NCBI RefSeq assembly: GCF_040807025.1
Contig: NC_090942.1
Span: 205,614,640-205,678,639 of the forward strand
Length of the DNA: 64,000 bases
Source of the DNA: Struthio camelus
Lineage: Eukaryota > Chordata > Aves > Struthioniformes > Struthionidae
Direction: 5' to 3'
Shown one piece after another: positions 1 to 13,500 of the stretch (position 1 is its first letter; the number at the start of each line of letters is the position of its first letter). The notes beneath the pieces were generated by a model. It was given only the letters and a program-made list of their open reading frames with translations. It did not search any database and was not told the origin of the DNA. The position numbers and the translations under genes were made by a program.

Positions 1-35
1 GAATCAGTGATTCTACATGGACATGTATTACTGAC

Positions 36-181
36 TTTTATTAGCACGTCTGATGAAGTATTTGACCAAACTGCCAATCTCTTGCATCTTTTTCTGTCTG
101 GAAGTTTGCGTTGAAACAGATACATTTGGTTTTGTCAGTCTGAAGCTTTCCATCTCTTTCTGGAAATATTTCTGCAGGACT
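36..181 (-). CDS. ATM: ATM coding exon 3 (residues 62-111)
   Basis: 146 bases, equal to the human exon. It reads [20 protein letters not shown] and then a basic SRQKKMQE segment. The acceptor is at 183-182 and the donor GTCAGT at 35, in phase 1. This is the last ATM exon inside the window; the next lies beyond base 1. Confidence 0.93.
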
Positions 182-1839
182 CTTCAAAAAAAACACCAGA
201 GACATTAATCAAGAATCTGCACGTTTTTGACCTAAGTAAAATAAGTAAACATTGTTTGCACTTAGAATTCAAGTGCTTGCTCATTTAGCAATTCTGATTC
301 TAAAGCTCTGTTAAACACCAAAATACATTACAGCGTAACCATGATAGGAATAGTTTATAAAAGGAGCTGAGATGATCCAGAAGGAACTCGGATAAGAACT
401 GAATATTCCTACATACTTTGCATAATGCTAAACATACAATCCATGATAACGAAAAAAACAATATCGTTATTTATGCTGCGACTTATAGCACAAAATAGTA
501 AGAAATACTTTTTACTGGCTGTATTGGGGAAAACCTTGAAGTCCTTCTGCTTTTAAGCTCACTTACAGTCGACTGGATGTTTTAACTGAATATTTTTGGA
601 CTTAATAGATATGCACTTCCTGAAAAAATACAAACCTTCCAGCAGTGTGGAGAAGGTATTATCCATTTATTACAATAACAATTCTCTATCATTTAAAGTT
701 AATATGTAATACAAATAGATTAAACGTTTTACTGGCTTTGTTGCAATTTCTGTAGATTTTCTGGCTTGTTATTTGTATTCAGTTTAGAGTCTGGCCATCT
801 CAAAAGCAACATAAGAAATTTACTGAAAAGTTCTTACAGTATTTTGCTACAGGTGTAAAACAAGACCCATTCAAATGCCATCCAATTAAAAAATATTCTG
901 TAAATCTGCCCAGATGCCAATCTGTAAAAACTAATACTTCAGACACACTTTAATATGAAAACTGCAGTGGGCCCAACTGCTCTAAAAACTTATCCCGCTC
1001 CCACTCAGTCCAATCTTGTAGTACACCTAAAGCAATTATATCAAAGATGGGCCTCTACAAACCTCACAGCATGACCTCTTTAGCTTATAAGGCACAGTCC
1101 TTCTGCTGTGTCTTGAAGAATTCAGTTACAGAAAAATTTTAAATGAGATACTTAAAATCGACATATGAACTATAAATTGAAAGTCAGATGCAGAGGATAT
1201 TTTTCAGTAACAGAAAGTAACTATTATTTTTGCAAGAAAAGCTAACCACCTATTAACAATCAGTTTCTCAGGAGACGGTTCTAGTGTTTGTACATTTACA
1301 ACGTGCTGTGTGCCCCTGCATCTTCTGTAAGTGGAAAGTGTTGTACTCAGATGATTGATGCATTATTTGGCTATTTTAGATTTATTTCTTTTAGAGAGTA
1401 ACATAAGTCATTTCTTGACTGACAAGAAGCCTCAATCAATCCGCAGGAAGATAAGCATTTAAATAAGCCTGATAAACAAAATAGTGATGTTCCATGCAAG
1501 AAACATGACCTTTCACCAAAAAAAAAAAAAAAAGAAGAAAAATGCTTTGCTCTGGACAGTAAAAGAACCTACCCAAATACAGCATCCCAGCTGAGTTGCT
1601 TTGCTTGTTTAGAATCAGAATTCCGGTCCAGTTGGAGAACTGTTTCAGAATCACGGAGCAGTCGCTTGAAATTTTCAATTTCTTTCTGAAAATGTATTTC
1701 AGGAAAAAAAAGGTTATTAATCATTCCCTTCATTGAGAATGATATATACCAGAAGAAACCTTATTACCCTTCGCTCTGTAGCTTTATCATTCTCAAGGTG
1801 ACGGCAACAAACGAGCAGATCATGTAACACAAGACTCAT
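36..1839 (-). CDS. ATM: ATM serine/threonine kinase, N-terminal coding exons (partial gene)
   Basis: ATM is the PI3K-like kinase that signals DNA double-strand breaks; it acts in the nucleus as a large alpha-helical-repeat dimer. Three coding exons are visible on the minus strand: 1839-1768, 1685-1573 and 181-36. They encode about 110 N-terminal residues beginning [18 protein letters not shown]. Their coding lengths (72, 113 and 146 bases) and phases (0, 2, 1) equal those I recall for human ATM coding exons 1-3. The segment [15 protein letters not shown] matches the TAN motif of ATM/Tel1 proteins. The kinase domain and the rest of this roughly 3050-residue protein lie beyond the left edge. 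The gene runs head to head with NPAT from a shared CpG island. Identification is firm; the non-coding first exon is not placed with certainty. Confidence 0.95.
182..1572 (-). other. ATM intron between coding exons 2 and 3
   Basis: AT-rich intronic DNA with no coding, RNA or repeat feature that I recognise. A 15-base A run (1519-1533, T run in the transcript) lies inside the short 3' part of the neighbouring ORF shadow, not in an exon. Confidence 0.6.
1573..1685 (-). CDS. ATM: ATM coding exon 2 (residues 25-62)
   Basis: 113 bases, the same length as the human exon. The acceptor is TTTTCAG and the donor GTAGGT at 1572. The exon carries the basic helix [12 protein letters not shown] that continues the TAN motif, and it ends in phase 2. 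Confidence 0.94.
1768..1839 (-). CDS. ATM: ATM coding exon 1 (residues 1-24)
   Basis: The start codon is the complement of CAT at 1837-1839. The exon ends in phase 0 before a GTAATA donor at 1767. The exon itself begins at 1869, after a TTTCTGTTTGCAG acceptor, so 30 bases of 5' UTR precede the ATG. That leader contains two upstream ATG triplets, starting at 1869 and 1863. Confidence 0.94.
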
Positions 1840-1869
1840 GGTTCAGTTTAACAGGACAGTCATTTGCAT

Positions 1870-3950
1870 CTGCAAACAGAAAAAAAGGATGAAATAAATT
1901 ATTTTATTTAACACAGAGCCAAGTCAATCAGTTCAAAATTTTGAATTTTCAATATATTGCATTTCCATGTCAAATACAACAGCTTTACTTCACTCAAAAG
2001 CTCATTCCTCTCTGGGTTGGTGCTATTGCTCACAAGACAGAAGTAGAAAGTGTCATGTCAAGAATGCAATCTATTCCGAAGAGCAGTAGTTGTGGACAAA
2101 AACAGAAAAGGGTCCTTTCACATGACTGACTTCCTTCTTTTTAAGGCTAATGAAAGAGCAGAGAGTCGATGAGACAATACAGACTGAAACATGAACGGTA
2201 ATGAGAACACACTCGGCTCTATGTCATTTTAATCAGGCAAACAGCACTAACTTTCAGGACATAGCAGTTATCAGAAGCACTTTTAACCTGATGAGGAAAA
2301 GGCAGCTCTTTGAAAATAAAACTTTCTTCCACTCTAACCTTCTCTATTATACAGCTATGCACCATTATATTTACAAATGCCTCTGGACTCCAAATACCAC
2401 AAGATGCTCAAATATCAACGACAGGAGAAAAATACTTTTTTGCTTCTATTACTACTTAAGATTATGCCCTACCTCTTTTAACATACGTCCGAATCAGATC
2501 AACCTTACATTTCTGGTTTCCAGAAAATTATGTTGACGCAGATCATGACAATGAAATTGTATGCAGCGTCCATGCTTCTCCTTGTACCCTTTCCCTTAAA
2601 CTAGCCTCAGGACAAACTCTTATCTGAAAAACAGAGATGGACATGCTGGAAGTAACACCAAGCATATGCTGCTGAAGCTGCAGTATGAAGCTGAGAACTG
2701 GCATACATGATGCACATCACTGGCCCCGGAACACTTAAGTAAGAATATATAAATAACCATTTAGCTGAATAAGGCAGTTAAAACTTTAAAGATCTACCGT
2801 CTTATACAAACATCATCTTGCTTTCATCTTCTTTGGATTCAACAGAGATCACGCTGAGACAAATGGGTTTCTTCATATATGTCTGGAAACCACATTTTAA
2901 TAGCAAATTATTTTGACTGCTTTATAATCCACGTGATTACTTTGACCGCATTAAAAACCGAGGTGAGGAGAAAAAGGACAGAAGAGTTGACCAATCTGTG
3001 GAATAACCAGGGGCAGGGGTCCCTGACATATACCCTTCCCAAAGCAAAAACAAAACAGCAGATTTCAAATGTTTGACGTTTATGCCATCTATACAGCGCA
3101 TCACAGGAAAAAAAAATACTGAGCACGTTCTTTGACAAAAGGTCAAACTTGACAGATAGTCCTGTGCATAAAACTCTGAATATTGAGAGCTCTTGTTCCT
3201 CTAGAAGAGTTCGAACCTCTGTCTTTAATCCCCTAAGATCATCTTTCCATCTTATCACAGTGCTAGGATTTATGGGAACATCACGACTTGAATGGCCTTT
3301 TTCCTGTCACATATTCATGTGCCCACCTTCCTGTTCTCTTCCTTGTAAATCTGTGTCTTAAAGGTGACCAGAACTGAGAACTCAAGACAACCGTGAAACA
3401 CAACGTTAAGGCACCACCATGTAGTAGTGGCAGCTAGCAGCTAAGATGGATGGAGACAGTCAACACGGAAATGGAGCTGAGTAAACATGACCAGAAAGGG
3501 ATGGTGGCTAGTTAGGTATTGAGGAAAAGGAACCTATGGCAAGCTTGAAAGGCCTGCTCTGGCGTACAACTAAGCTCAGTTAAGCAAGGAAGCATTCCTC
3601 TACTAACTTGCTACTTATGCCGAAAATAACCGAAAGCAAGAAACAACATTTCACATGCTAAAGGCTTCTAAAACATTGATGGGATGAAAAATTAAGGGTT
3701 GACTGAGAACTGTGGCAACACGGGGTTGTATGTTGTAGGGACTGGGGCTCAAGAAGAAAGAGGGCCGCGTCTTCTTTTACTGGCATTTAAAGGTATTTTA
3801 ACTACCATGACAACAACAGTGACAAGTTCCTAACACTGTACGCACTTGCCGTTTCTCTTTGCAGCCCAGTCGCCAACTACCAAATCATGACGGCACTCAT
3901 CCCCTTTCAAAAAAAAAAAAAAATACCTGGGACAAGTGGGACAAGGAAGG
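1870..3950 (-). other. ATM intron 1 and 5' region, no recognised gene
   Basis: Lies between ATM exon 2 and the CpG island. Open frames here (for example 2908-3258 minus) match nothing I know. A stretch around 3360-3400 faintly resembles the minus-strand 3' part of an old CR1 element, too weakly to call. Candidate splice donors for the non-coding ATM exon 1 on the minus strand are G|GTGAGG at about 3991 and G|GTGGGC at about 4225. Confidence 0.45.
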
Positions 3951-4322
3951 AGCCCTTTAAAAACAGCAGACACGCACCGAGCGCTCCTCACCGAGCTACG
4001 CTACAGCGGCCCAACCGCCACCTCGCGGGTAACCACAGCCGACCACCCCAGCCCGCCGCCAGGCGAGCGCCGGGCCGCCGCCGCCGCCCGCTGCCTCCCC
4101 GCCGCCCGCCACCCGCCGCGCGGGCCGCCCCTCAGCACCCGCGCGGGGACCGCGCCTCGAGCAGCCCCTCAGCCGGGGCGGGGGCAGGCATCGGGAGGGC
4201 ACGGACGGGCAGGAGCAGGCCCACCTCTGAGCGGCGTCAGGGGAGCGCAGCGCAGCGCGGGCGCGCGGCGGCGGCTTAACGGCCGGCGGCGGCGCGCGCC
4301 CCCCTCGCGGCGGCGGCGGCGG

Positions 4323-4355
4323 GCGAGGAGAGGAGAGGAGAGGAGAGGAGAGGAG
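4323..4355. repeat. GGAGA pentanucleotide microsatellite
   Basis: About six tandem units of GAGGA/GGAGA in the CpG island, 200 bases before the NPAT start codon and probably in its 5' UTR or core promoter. It forms a purine-only strand and is a likely site of length polymorphism. Confidence 0.85.
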
Positions 4356-4556
4356 CGCAGCGCAGCGCACGTGTGGGCGGCGGCAGCGGCGGACCTGGAA
4401 GCGGATGCGCGGCGGCGGGTTCCGGCGGAAGGGGCCGGGCGGGGCGCTGGCTGGCGGAGTTTCCGCGCCTTGCCCTGGGTGGCGGGGCGGCCGCGCCGCG
4501 CCTCGGGGGGCCGCGTTCGCCGCGCCCGCGCCGCCTGCCCCTCCGCGCCGCGGGTC

Positions 4557-4593
4557 ATGCTGCTGCCGTCCGACGTGGCCCGGCTGGTGCTGG
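4557..4593 (+). CDS. NPAT: NPAT exon 1 coding part (residues 1-12)
   Basis: Starts at the ATG in GGGTCATGC and reads MLLPSDVARLVL, the first helix of the LisH motif. The donor is G|GTGAGTG at 4594, phase 1. No alternative upstream ATG continues this frame into known NPAT sequence. Confidence 0.95.
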
Positions 4594-7500
4594 GTGAGTG
4601 CGCGCGGGCGGGGCGGGCACCGCCGGGCCCGCGGAGGCGGCCGCGACCGCGGCCGCGCAGGGCGAGGGGAGGGGAGAGGCGAGGAGAAGCGAGGAGGGGG
4701 CTCCGCCGGCCGCTGACAGGGCGCTCGGGGCGGCAGGCGCGCGGAGGCAGCCGCTGCGCCCTTGAGCCTCGGCCGGCGCCGGGCCGTGGCCGCCCGCCGC
4801 CGGGGATGTCACCCGTGTCCGCGGCGAGGCGCAGTGCCTGGGCCGCCCCGGGGCGGTCGGGCGGCCTTGGGCCCCGCTTTTAGCGGGGAGCGCGGCCGGT
4901 TCGCCGGCGGCTTTCGGCCCCCGCGAAGGCAGCGGCGGGGCAGGTGGAGGCGCCACGTTGTGCTCGGGCGGGTGCTGCGTCGGGAGCCGCCCGGGAGCGG
5001 CGCTGAGGTGACTCCCGGGAAGGCCGGTGGGCTCTGCCGCCTCCTTGTGCGGGCGGGGGCTGGTGGGCGAGACTGGGGGGAGCCTCTGCTCTCAGCACCA
5101 ATCCCGGTGGTCCAAGAGGCCAGATGAGAACAGGTGAGGGTTCAGCTGGTTTTTCTTTCCCTGTTTCCGTGAGCCGCGAGGTCAGATCGAGAACTCCCTT
5201 CTGTGGTGCGCGCTGCGTCCGTGGGAAGCATAAAACAAGTGTTTTCAGGACCTTGACAGCAGGGAGGATAAACTGCTAAAAAGACTTTACGCTTGCAATG
5301 TTTGGTCACAGCCAAAGATGAGAGCAAGTGGCCGTGGATTGGAAGTAGGACCCCTATATGTAATAGGTACGCTGTCAGCAGGTACTGGTCCAGGTCGCTA
5401 AGATTTCCTGGCAGTTTTCATAGCAAGATGCTGTTTTCAGGTGCACAGACAGCCTGGGCAGATTTTGCCAGTCAAAAACCAGTGAGGCTGAATCTTTTCT
5501 TTCGTCTGTCTGCAGTTCTATTTATTTTTAAACGCTACCTGAAACGTTTGTTGTTGCTTTTCGAGAACTGAGCGTAACAACAGAAACATTGTTTTTATTA
5601 TTGCAAAGTAATAGGATTTTTTTCAAATTCTGTGCATTGTAAAAGAACACTTACAATTTGGCGCGGGATATCTCTTTTTGGCCATTTACTTGCTATACTT
5701 TTCGATAAAATTTTGGTTAAGTTGTAAGTTTCTTAGTAAACAGTTTATCTCACGTGCTGCGTAGAGACTTGTAGATAGAATAAAAATTTTGAACGTTTCG
5801 CGTGTATTGAGGATGCTCCGTCCTATCTTGCGTCTGTTGTGGCGTAGTGCATGCAGTAGTCCTAGAAAATCTCTGAGCAACCCAAGATTGTAGAACAGGA
5901 TATTCTTAACAGTTATTTTTGTCTTCTAATAGCGATTGCTCCTCTCTGAGGCATCTGAATTCTGAGCAGATCAACAGGCTTCCTAGCGCAGTTCCTCTTC
6001 CTTTTTTTTTTTTTGTTTTTCTCTAGCAAAGTCTTTTTGGTGCTGTGAGTGTTGATGAGTATTGATTTAAGAAACAGAACTAAAATGGTAAGATGAGCTT
6101 GCCTGTAGAAAAAGGCATAAGCAAATTTATCGTTTTCTAGGTAAAGAGTGAATGAGTACTGTAAGGTAGACCATAGGTCTTCACATATATTAAGATAGAA
6201 CAAAATGTTGAATACTTTCTAGTTCAGCAGGCACTCTTCCTTTTGTGCCTCTAACTTGTTTTTGGTAATGTTGAAGGTTGTATATGATTCTGTTATTGTA
6301 ATGTACGTGCACAGACAATTTAAGTTCAGTCGCCGTTATCTGCAGGAAATTGATGTATGTGCCAAATAGGCCTGTGTGCTGGCATTCAGTCATCCTTCGC
6401 AATAGGAGGCTCAAGAAAGAAATTGCAACTGTTTTTTAGCAAAGATCCAGAAGATGGGTTTGATCTGTGCTGGTATGGCTGTTCTTACAGTCGAACTCCC
6501 ATCTAGCTTAATGCCCTGTCTGTAATACTGGTCAGCAATGGATGGTACAGCAGACAGGCATAAGACTGGCATGTAGGTGTATTTCCCCCAGTGTGCCCTC
6601 AGCTTCTAGCAATTTGTGGTTTGAGGATTTTCTAACAAAATGTATTTGAAACATTAAATATGGCAGCCCTCTCTATTCCGCAGGTGCCAACTACATTTTG
6701 TCCCATATGGGCTAGCTCGTACATCCTAATGAAACTCTCAGCAGTTATTCTCAAACTGTGTTTAACTTTGAAGTTTATTTGTCGGAGGCCTGTGAGTGTG
6801 AAAGCTGATCTACTTTTTCTAGCTATGCTTGGATCTGATAAAAGATATTATGTCTTCATGTGAACTTAAAGGCAGGATTTTTCTATGGACTTTCCTGAAC
6901 TGAGGCAGGCTGTTTTGGGGTTCTGTGTGAATATGATTAGGTATGTGTATTTTAACTCTTTAAACGATTGCGTATGCAGTTCTGCTACAGATAAGAAAGA
7001 AAAGGCACGATATTTTGTTTTATGGCTCTTTTGTTCTGTAATCCTTTACTCAGATTGATCTAGCTTTACCTTTTAGCGTTTAGACTATTTGAAGATTAAA
7101 GCGGGATTTAAAATACCTTAAAAGAGCATATTAACTGAGGACTGGGATTTTGAAAAAGTGAACTTTTTCAGTATAGTTCCTGGTAAGATAACTACTGAGT
7201 CTTGGGGTAGGGTATATAAAGTGTACAAGTGTACACTAGAATACCTATTAAAAATGAAAATTACGGTAAGTAGAAAAACAAAATACTGATTTTGTAAAAA
7301 TAATTTTTATATAATGTCATTTTTGGAAGAAATCTAATGCGCTGTCTTAACGATGCATATGTTCTACCTGTTCTGAAGCTGGAGAATTTATGGAGAGTTA
7401 TTGCTGCACAGCAATGCATTTTATTAATACAGTACTATAGAATTCTATTTGTTTATAAAACTAGATGTTTATAATCAAAACCCATGTGTGAGTTTATTCC

Positions 7501-10500
7501 TGACTTAAGAAGTTGATATTTTCTTTCTTGTCTGTACAGTGCTATGTGTACTAACGATCAGTCAGAAATTGTTCATATTGTCTCACTTCTAGTCTTGAAC
7601 AGTTTGTAAATCCAGTACAATGTTAATAATATGTGCTCTTTCTGGTTTTAACTATTAAAGGAATACGTTGCAAGATAGGTGTTCTTTCATAATGACTTCA
7701 GTTTCCTTATCTAATGCATGAATCCTTATCTAATTGTTCCAACGTTATATCATATAGTTGGTCGTATTAATGCTTCAATACCTACCAAGCACAACATGCA
7801 GAAATAATGAATAAAATAGCAAAGTCTTCTGTCTGATTTATTGCAGGGTATTTACAACAGGAAAAGCTTTTAGCTACCTGCCGTGAATTTATTTTGGAAA
7901 GCTCAGATTTGAAAGAATATGCAGAGCACTGTACAGAGGATGGGTTTATTCCGGCCTGCTTGCTGGTGAGTTTGTATTTGTAACACAGCAAGTTAAATTG
8001 TGTTACAGCCGCGGAAGAGAAGCCTTTTTTTCCCCCCAAAAAGAGTTTTCAGAGTTTTTTTCAGAATACATATGAACAGTGTAACAGTTGCTTCTCAAAT
8101 GGTGCTTAAGCTGTTTAGTTTGATGGTCATCTCTATTTCTCAGCATCTTTCAATATTTAACATTACTAATAAATAGTTAAGAGGAAAATATGCCAATTGT
8201 GTTCAGCATGTTACATTTAGTCTGCTTCATTGTTTTCAAGATTGATATATACAAGGGTGTTCCAAGCATTTTAATTGATTTCAGGATTGCTCTAGTGATT
8301 TATTGAAGATCACTTCCTTTTTTTTTAGATACAGCAGTCGGTAATGTTCTCTTTCATGTAAATACTAATTTAGGTAAGGTGCCTCAGCTTTATTTGAGCG
8401 TGTCAAAAATTGGTGAAAACAGCTATGTTTTGATTCAGCTTCCCCTTTAATCAGTATGATCTGCTTTGTGCCAGATGAAACGTGGAACTTTGGGCATGGG
8501 TATAAATACAACGTGCAGCTGCGTACGTAGATAGGTGCATATAACTACAGGACAACTTGATGCTTTGCACTTTCAGCATATATGACCTGAGATTTTTTTA
8601 GTTAGTAACAAAATTATAGGTTTTGGATATTGCTATATATCAAACTTTTGATATTTGTATGTGTATCTTCTTCCCGTTTTGCATTCCATTCTTCTAACGT
8701 ACCACTCAATCATGTAGTCTGGGATTTTGTCCACAATATTGAAAGTGTGTGGAACTCTTCTGAGATCAGTGATCGTGATACACGTATGAGCATGGAACTT
8801 CTTATTTCGTTAACAAGTGTCTAGTCATCTATACTTTGGGAGCAGTGGGGGAAGGGAATTGAGAACCAAGCTATGGCCAGGAAGAATTAGACTAACAACT
8901 GTAAGTAGAAAGGATTTATTCGTATTCTTTAAGTTTTTGATTCTCTTCCTTTTCTCAAGAGATACCTTTTTCCTATTTTTCATAGAAAGGTGATGATATT
9001 ATAGCATAAAGAAAAAAAACTCACTGCAGCGCAAAATACTTGCAATTCAGTAAAGTGCTTTTGTCAGGCATGTGCTGTAGGAGTTGCTACAAGTAAACAA
9101 GACAGAAAGGTACAGTAAACGATAGCAATAATTTGAAAATTTTATTTCTCTGTTTCACCTAAAATAACAGAACAAATAAATATGAAATGAAAGTTAATAA
9201 TAGTAATTGTACTTTAGGCAACAGCTCTGTTCAGGTTTGCATCTTTGTGCACTTTGTTCCAGGATGGTGCATATTTGTTAACCCAGGGTAGGTGCTCTTA
9301 ATCTTATTCTTGTGTCTTTAGTCCATAAGAACAAAGACAAGTCAAGCTGAAGTCATGCAGATCTGAGTGCTGTACCAATGGTGTGCAACAAGATCATACA
9401 CTTAAATTTTTTGTTCAGAATGACATTTTGGTTCATAGATTGTTCTCTACCCCTTCTGAGACAACTCAGCACCAGCAGCTTCAAGTACAGTTCTTTGTGT
9501 TTAAGGTTACCATGGTGTAGTCTTTTAAGAACCGTGATAATTAAGTATGCCAAGACTGTCTTTTTCACAGCTTAAATATAATGTGTTACAGTGAATGGAG
9601 TATATATATTAGGGAAGATTCTAAGATGAGTGGGCCTTTTTCTTTTTATTTTTTTTCCCCAGTCCCTGTGTGGAAAAAACTTGACAACTATTCTTAATGA
9701 GTATGTAGCCATGAAAACAAAAGGTAAGCCTTCAGAGTGAGACTTATTTATTTATATATTTTTGTTGTTTATCTGTCAAAATTATGAGCTACTTGAGGAA
9801 GGGACGATACCACAGTCTGTATTTGGACTTAGAGTAATACCCCATCTATGTTCAAAGCTGAAGGCCTTGTTATCATGCAGACGATTAACTGCCACTTAGA
9901 TCAGAATTTTAGAATTGCCAGCCTATATATTCACTTCAGATTTGAAGATAACTCTTACTGTAATAAAGCACAAAAATTCAATAAAGCATGCAGAAAGTAT
10001 GGGTGTACGATTGTAAAGTTGTTTAGCTGTTTATTGTGAGATAAATAACAAGAGAGAGTCCTATGGCATGACATGTTTCTTGTCTGGTTTGTAAAACTAA
10101 TTAAAATTCAAAATAATTTAATAGTTTGCGTAGATGGCAGAGATGGAATTAGAACTTTTCAGTTTAATTTTTAAAAGCAGTTTTGAGTGTCGGAATTTGA
10201 CCTAGTCTTACCAATTTTTCGTATGTGTTGTGTAATCAGATTTTATTAAAGTGCTTGGTTCCAAGTCTTGTAGTTAAGAAATACCATGAGTATTTGATTA
10301 AGAAATATCATATTTGGCATGTTTTTGGGTTTTTTTTTTTTCCTTTCTCACTATGTTTAATAGAAATGGTTACTACGGCACAACGTAGTTTTTTCAAAAT
10401 AATTTGTACTTGGCATCTTGAAGAAAATGGGTCTGTCTACCTCTTTCCATTTTTTTTCTTTAATGTTCTGTGCTTCAAAAATACCAGTTTTTTCACTGTT

Positions 10501-13500
10501 TTGGGTGACACCTTAAAAGAAACTATAACTTTTAAAGAGCTGTCCCCTAGATTAAAATTTTCAAAAGCACACAAGTGACTTGGGAGTATAAATCCCATTT
10601 TCAGAAGGGAGTTTTATGAAGCTGGGTTAGCGAGTTGGCTCAGGGTCCAAAGTCACATGAAGATTCCAGTGAGAATCATCAGCATGAATGTCTCAGTTTC
10701 ATTTAGCGTGCTAAAACTAAGCGCTGCATCCATGATGACTGTATGTTCATATCAACCAGTTATTTTTTTTTTTTTTTAAGGAGTTTGGACTCTCTAATTA
10801 GCAGGATATTAAGAAGGCCGCTAGACACCTAAAATTAAATGATATCTGAATAACTCCAAAATAATTATTTTGAGTGTGATTTTACTTTTTCTCAACATGT
10901 ATCTATTTTAATACCTAAATTTTTTTTATGGTTTATTTTAGAAACAACAAATGAAGTTCCAGCAATGATGTCATCTCTGTGGAAAAAATTAGACTATACG
11001 CTCTCTCAGATCAGGTAATACAGCCTTGAAATCAGGAATGTGAAATTTTGCCTTAAGAGTGAGGCTGTATGTTGACCAATTCTTCTTCTATTCGTATCAG
11101 AATGGTTTCCGTGTTTATTATTTCTGAGAAATGGTGAAAGATGCATGATCTGAAAGTAAATGGCTGAGTAGACATCTCAAGAATTTAAGCTTGGGCTAAG
11201 CAGATAGGAGGGTGTTGGTGTGGTTTTGTGTGCGGCCTTCCTGTCATAAAACAATATACTATGTTTTATATAGAAACTGCTGCCATTGTGGTTATGTAAT
11301 GAGAAAACTAACAGTAGGCTTTATTTGAAGAATCTGCAGCTATCGTTTAAAACAAAAAACAACAACAAATAGTCAGTCGATAAAGCCATCTTAAATAGTG
11401 CAAAATTGGTGCCAGACTGAAATTTGCCATATGATACTCTCGCAATGGGTAGTTGGGTGTTTCCATAGAGCTCCTTTTATTTATGTCACCCACTTTATTT
11501 TATAGGAGTATGCAGAGTTGCACGGGATTTTCTGCTAATCAAAGGGGTAAGTAACTGAATGAGTTGCATGGGATCAACAGGGTTTATGTTCAGCCTATCT
11601 GTTGTGGGAACTATGAGGGAATGCTACAGCAATCAGTAATTTATCCATATTCTTAAGAGCAGATTTTAATCTTGTCAAATCTCTATCGCAATGACTTTTC
11701 AGCATATGCCTGTTGTCCTTAGGGCAGTCTGTGGCTTACTATGATGATCAAGAAAGGAAAATAAGAAAAGGCTTGCCTCTGGCTAGGTAGCGTTTTCTCC
11801 TCTGCTGAAAAAATTTTAGAGGTTTATGCAATTAAAAGGTTTGAAAGCTGCTGCTTCACTCCTGAATTGGTTGACTTAATTTGTGGTTCACAGAGGAAGT
11901 GAAAATATAACCGGTCTAATTGTCATGCAGTTTCAATTTCATAGAAGAGGAATTTAAAATCATATTATAATTTTAAAGCAAATATTTTATACGTGTACAG
12001 ACATACATTTAAACAAAATTTGAAAAGTTATACTCATTCCAGCTAGAATTGTGTTTCCTTCATTGCAAAATCTGGCAAATGAACTCCCAGAAGAGAAAAG
12101 TTATTTTATATTTGCAAATAAATTTTTATCTTTGTAGTACTTCTGCTGGGGAACTTGTGTGAGAAAAACGAAGGTGCAGTATGGGTATTGGCCGTTCTTG
12201 GACCTGAGACTCAGTAGATCAGGTGGTGTGATGGTGTTTGAATTTAGCAGATTTGGTCGGATAAATAATTGCGTAATTATATTGGCTTAATTATTTCATG
12301 TAAGGCCATTTATATAGATGATATATAGTGAAATGTCATGTTGGTGTAATTTAGTCCAAGAAGTGTTTAAGCAGTGATACGAGCACCAGTAATACTGGTA
12401 GCAATGTCTGTGTAAGTGATCTGTACTTCTTTAATTACATTGGCTCAAGCCTGTAAAACAGAAGATAGAAATGGAGGTTGCTTACTGGTTGAGTTTCAGA
12501 AATTAAACATTTAAGCATGAACAAGTTTTAATGGAGCGTCCTTAATTAGATCTAACACGTCGATGTCCAAGGACGATTACTTGGATAATCTGCAGCCTTT
12601 TTAAGATAGTGTCATATATTTTCATCTTGTCTTTATTATCTCTAGCGCGTACAAGAAGTGGAATTGTAGAAATGAAAAGACAGAGAATACTTCAGCAGTC
12701 AGCTCCTCCAAACTCAGGATTGTTGTCTATAGCCCATCAGTCAGGACAACAGAGTTCCTCTTCTGTTATAGCTACTCAAGTTATGCATAGGCCAGCAATA
12801 AATCAAAGTATATCACAGACAAGACTGAATACCTTGTTTGTGCACCAGTCACAAACACAGGACAATAAGATCAACAGTAAGTTGCGCTTTTTTTAACCTT
12901 TCTATGTCTTTGAAAAATTTGTGTGTAAGTCACCTTTGCTTAAAAAAAAAAAAAAAAAAAAAAATTCCAAGAGATTCCTGCTTTGTTCCCCTGACTGTCC
13001 AGAATGGTCCAGGTGATTAAAATAAAAGGCATGTCCAAAAGATAAGTAGCTCTTGTATGTTTGCTAATGTGGGTTTGTAGTTCATAAGTACATCAATTTG
13101 TCATTGTTCTATCATGTGTTCTCAGCCTCTGCCCAAAAGCTTGTTTTATTAGATAGGATATCACCTGGACATTTTAAGATAAGTTTAAAAGTAATGCTTC
13201 TCATTTTCACGATAGTATCAAATTATTTTTCGTGAATTCCCAGCAGCATTTGATTCAAACATACTGCATAATCTGTAGATTTATATAATGCCTTACGAAT
13301 GTCACTGGAAAAGATATTGGCGTCATGATTGATTAATTTATTTATTTATTTTTAATAAAGCAGGAGATTTCATACACATTCAGGTTCCAGGATCACAAGA
13401 ACGAAAGCCTCATTCAAACTTGCTATCTCCAGGAAGACGAAAAAGGTGAATACTTCTTTCAGATGTTTTAGAGATTGTGCAAAGTTTTAAACTCGTGCAA

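Larger units (their letters stand above)
3950..5125. promoter_or_regulatory. CpG island / bidirectional ATM-NPAT promoter
   Basis: G+C and CpG density rise abruptly at about 3960 and fall after 5125. The NPAT start codon sits inside it at 4557, and ATM is transcribed away to the left. Visible sites include a CACGTG E-box at 4368-4373, an ETS-like inverted pair TTCCGGCGGAA at 4420-4430, an E2F-like TTTCCGCGC at 4460-4468 (one base off the usual core) and many GC boxes. There is no TATA box. In mammals ATM and NPAT share such a promoter; assigning these sites to factors is inference. Confidence 0.85.

Noticed and set aside
3199-3225. tRNA B-box-like GGTTCGAACTC on the minus strand
   Set aside because: No A box at proper spacing and no cloverleaf can be drawn; the TTCGAA core is a chance palindrome.
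2908-3258. 116-codon minus-strand open frame in ATM intron 1
   Set aside because: No family signature, no splice connection to ATM, and composition like intron; probably chance or an unrecognised old repeat.
3996-4956. Several long open frames on both strands in the ATM-NPAT CpG island
   Set aside because: GC-rich DNA has few stop codons; the products are Arg/Ala/Pro/Gly-rich in every frame and match nothing.
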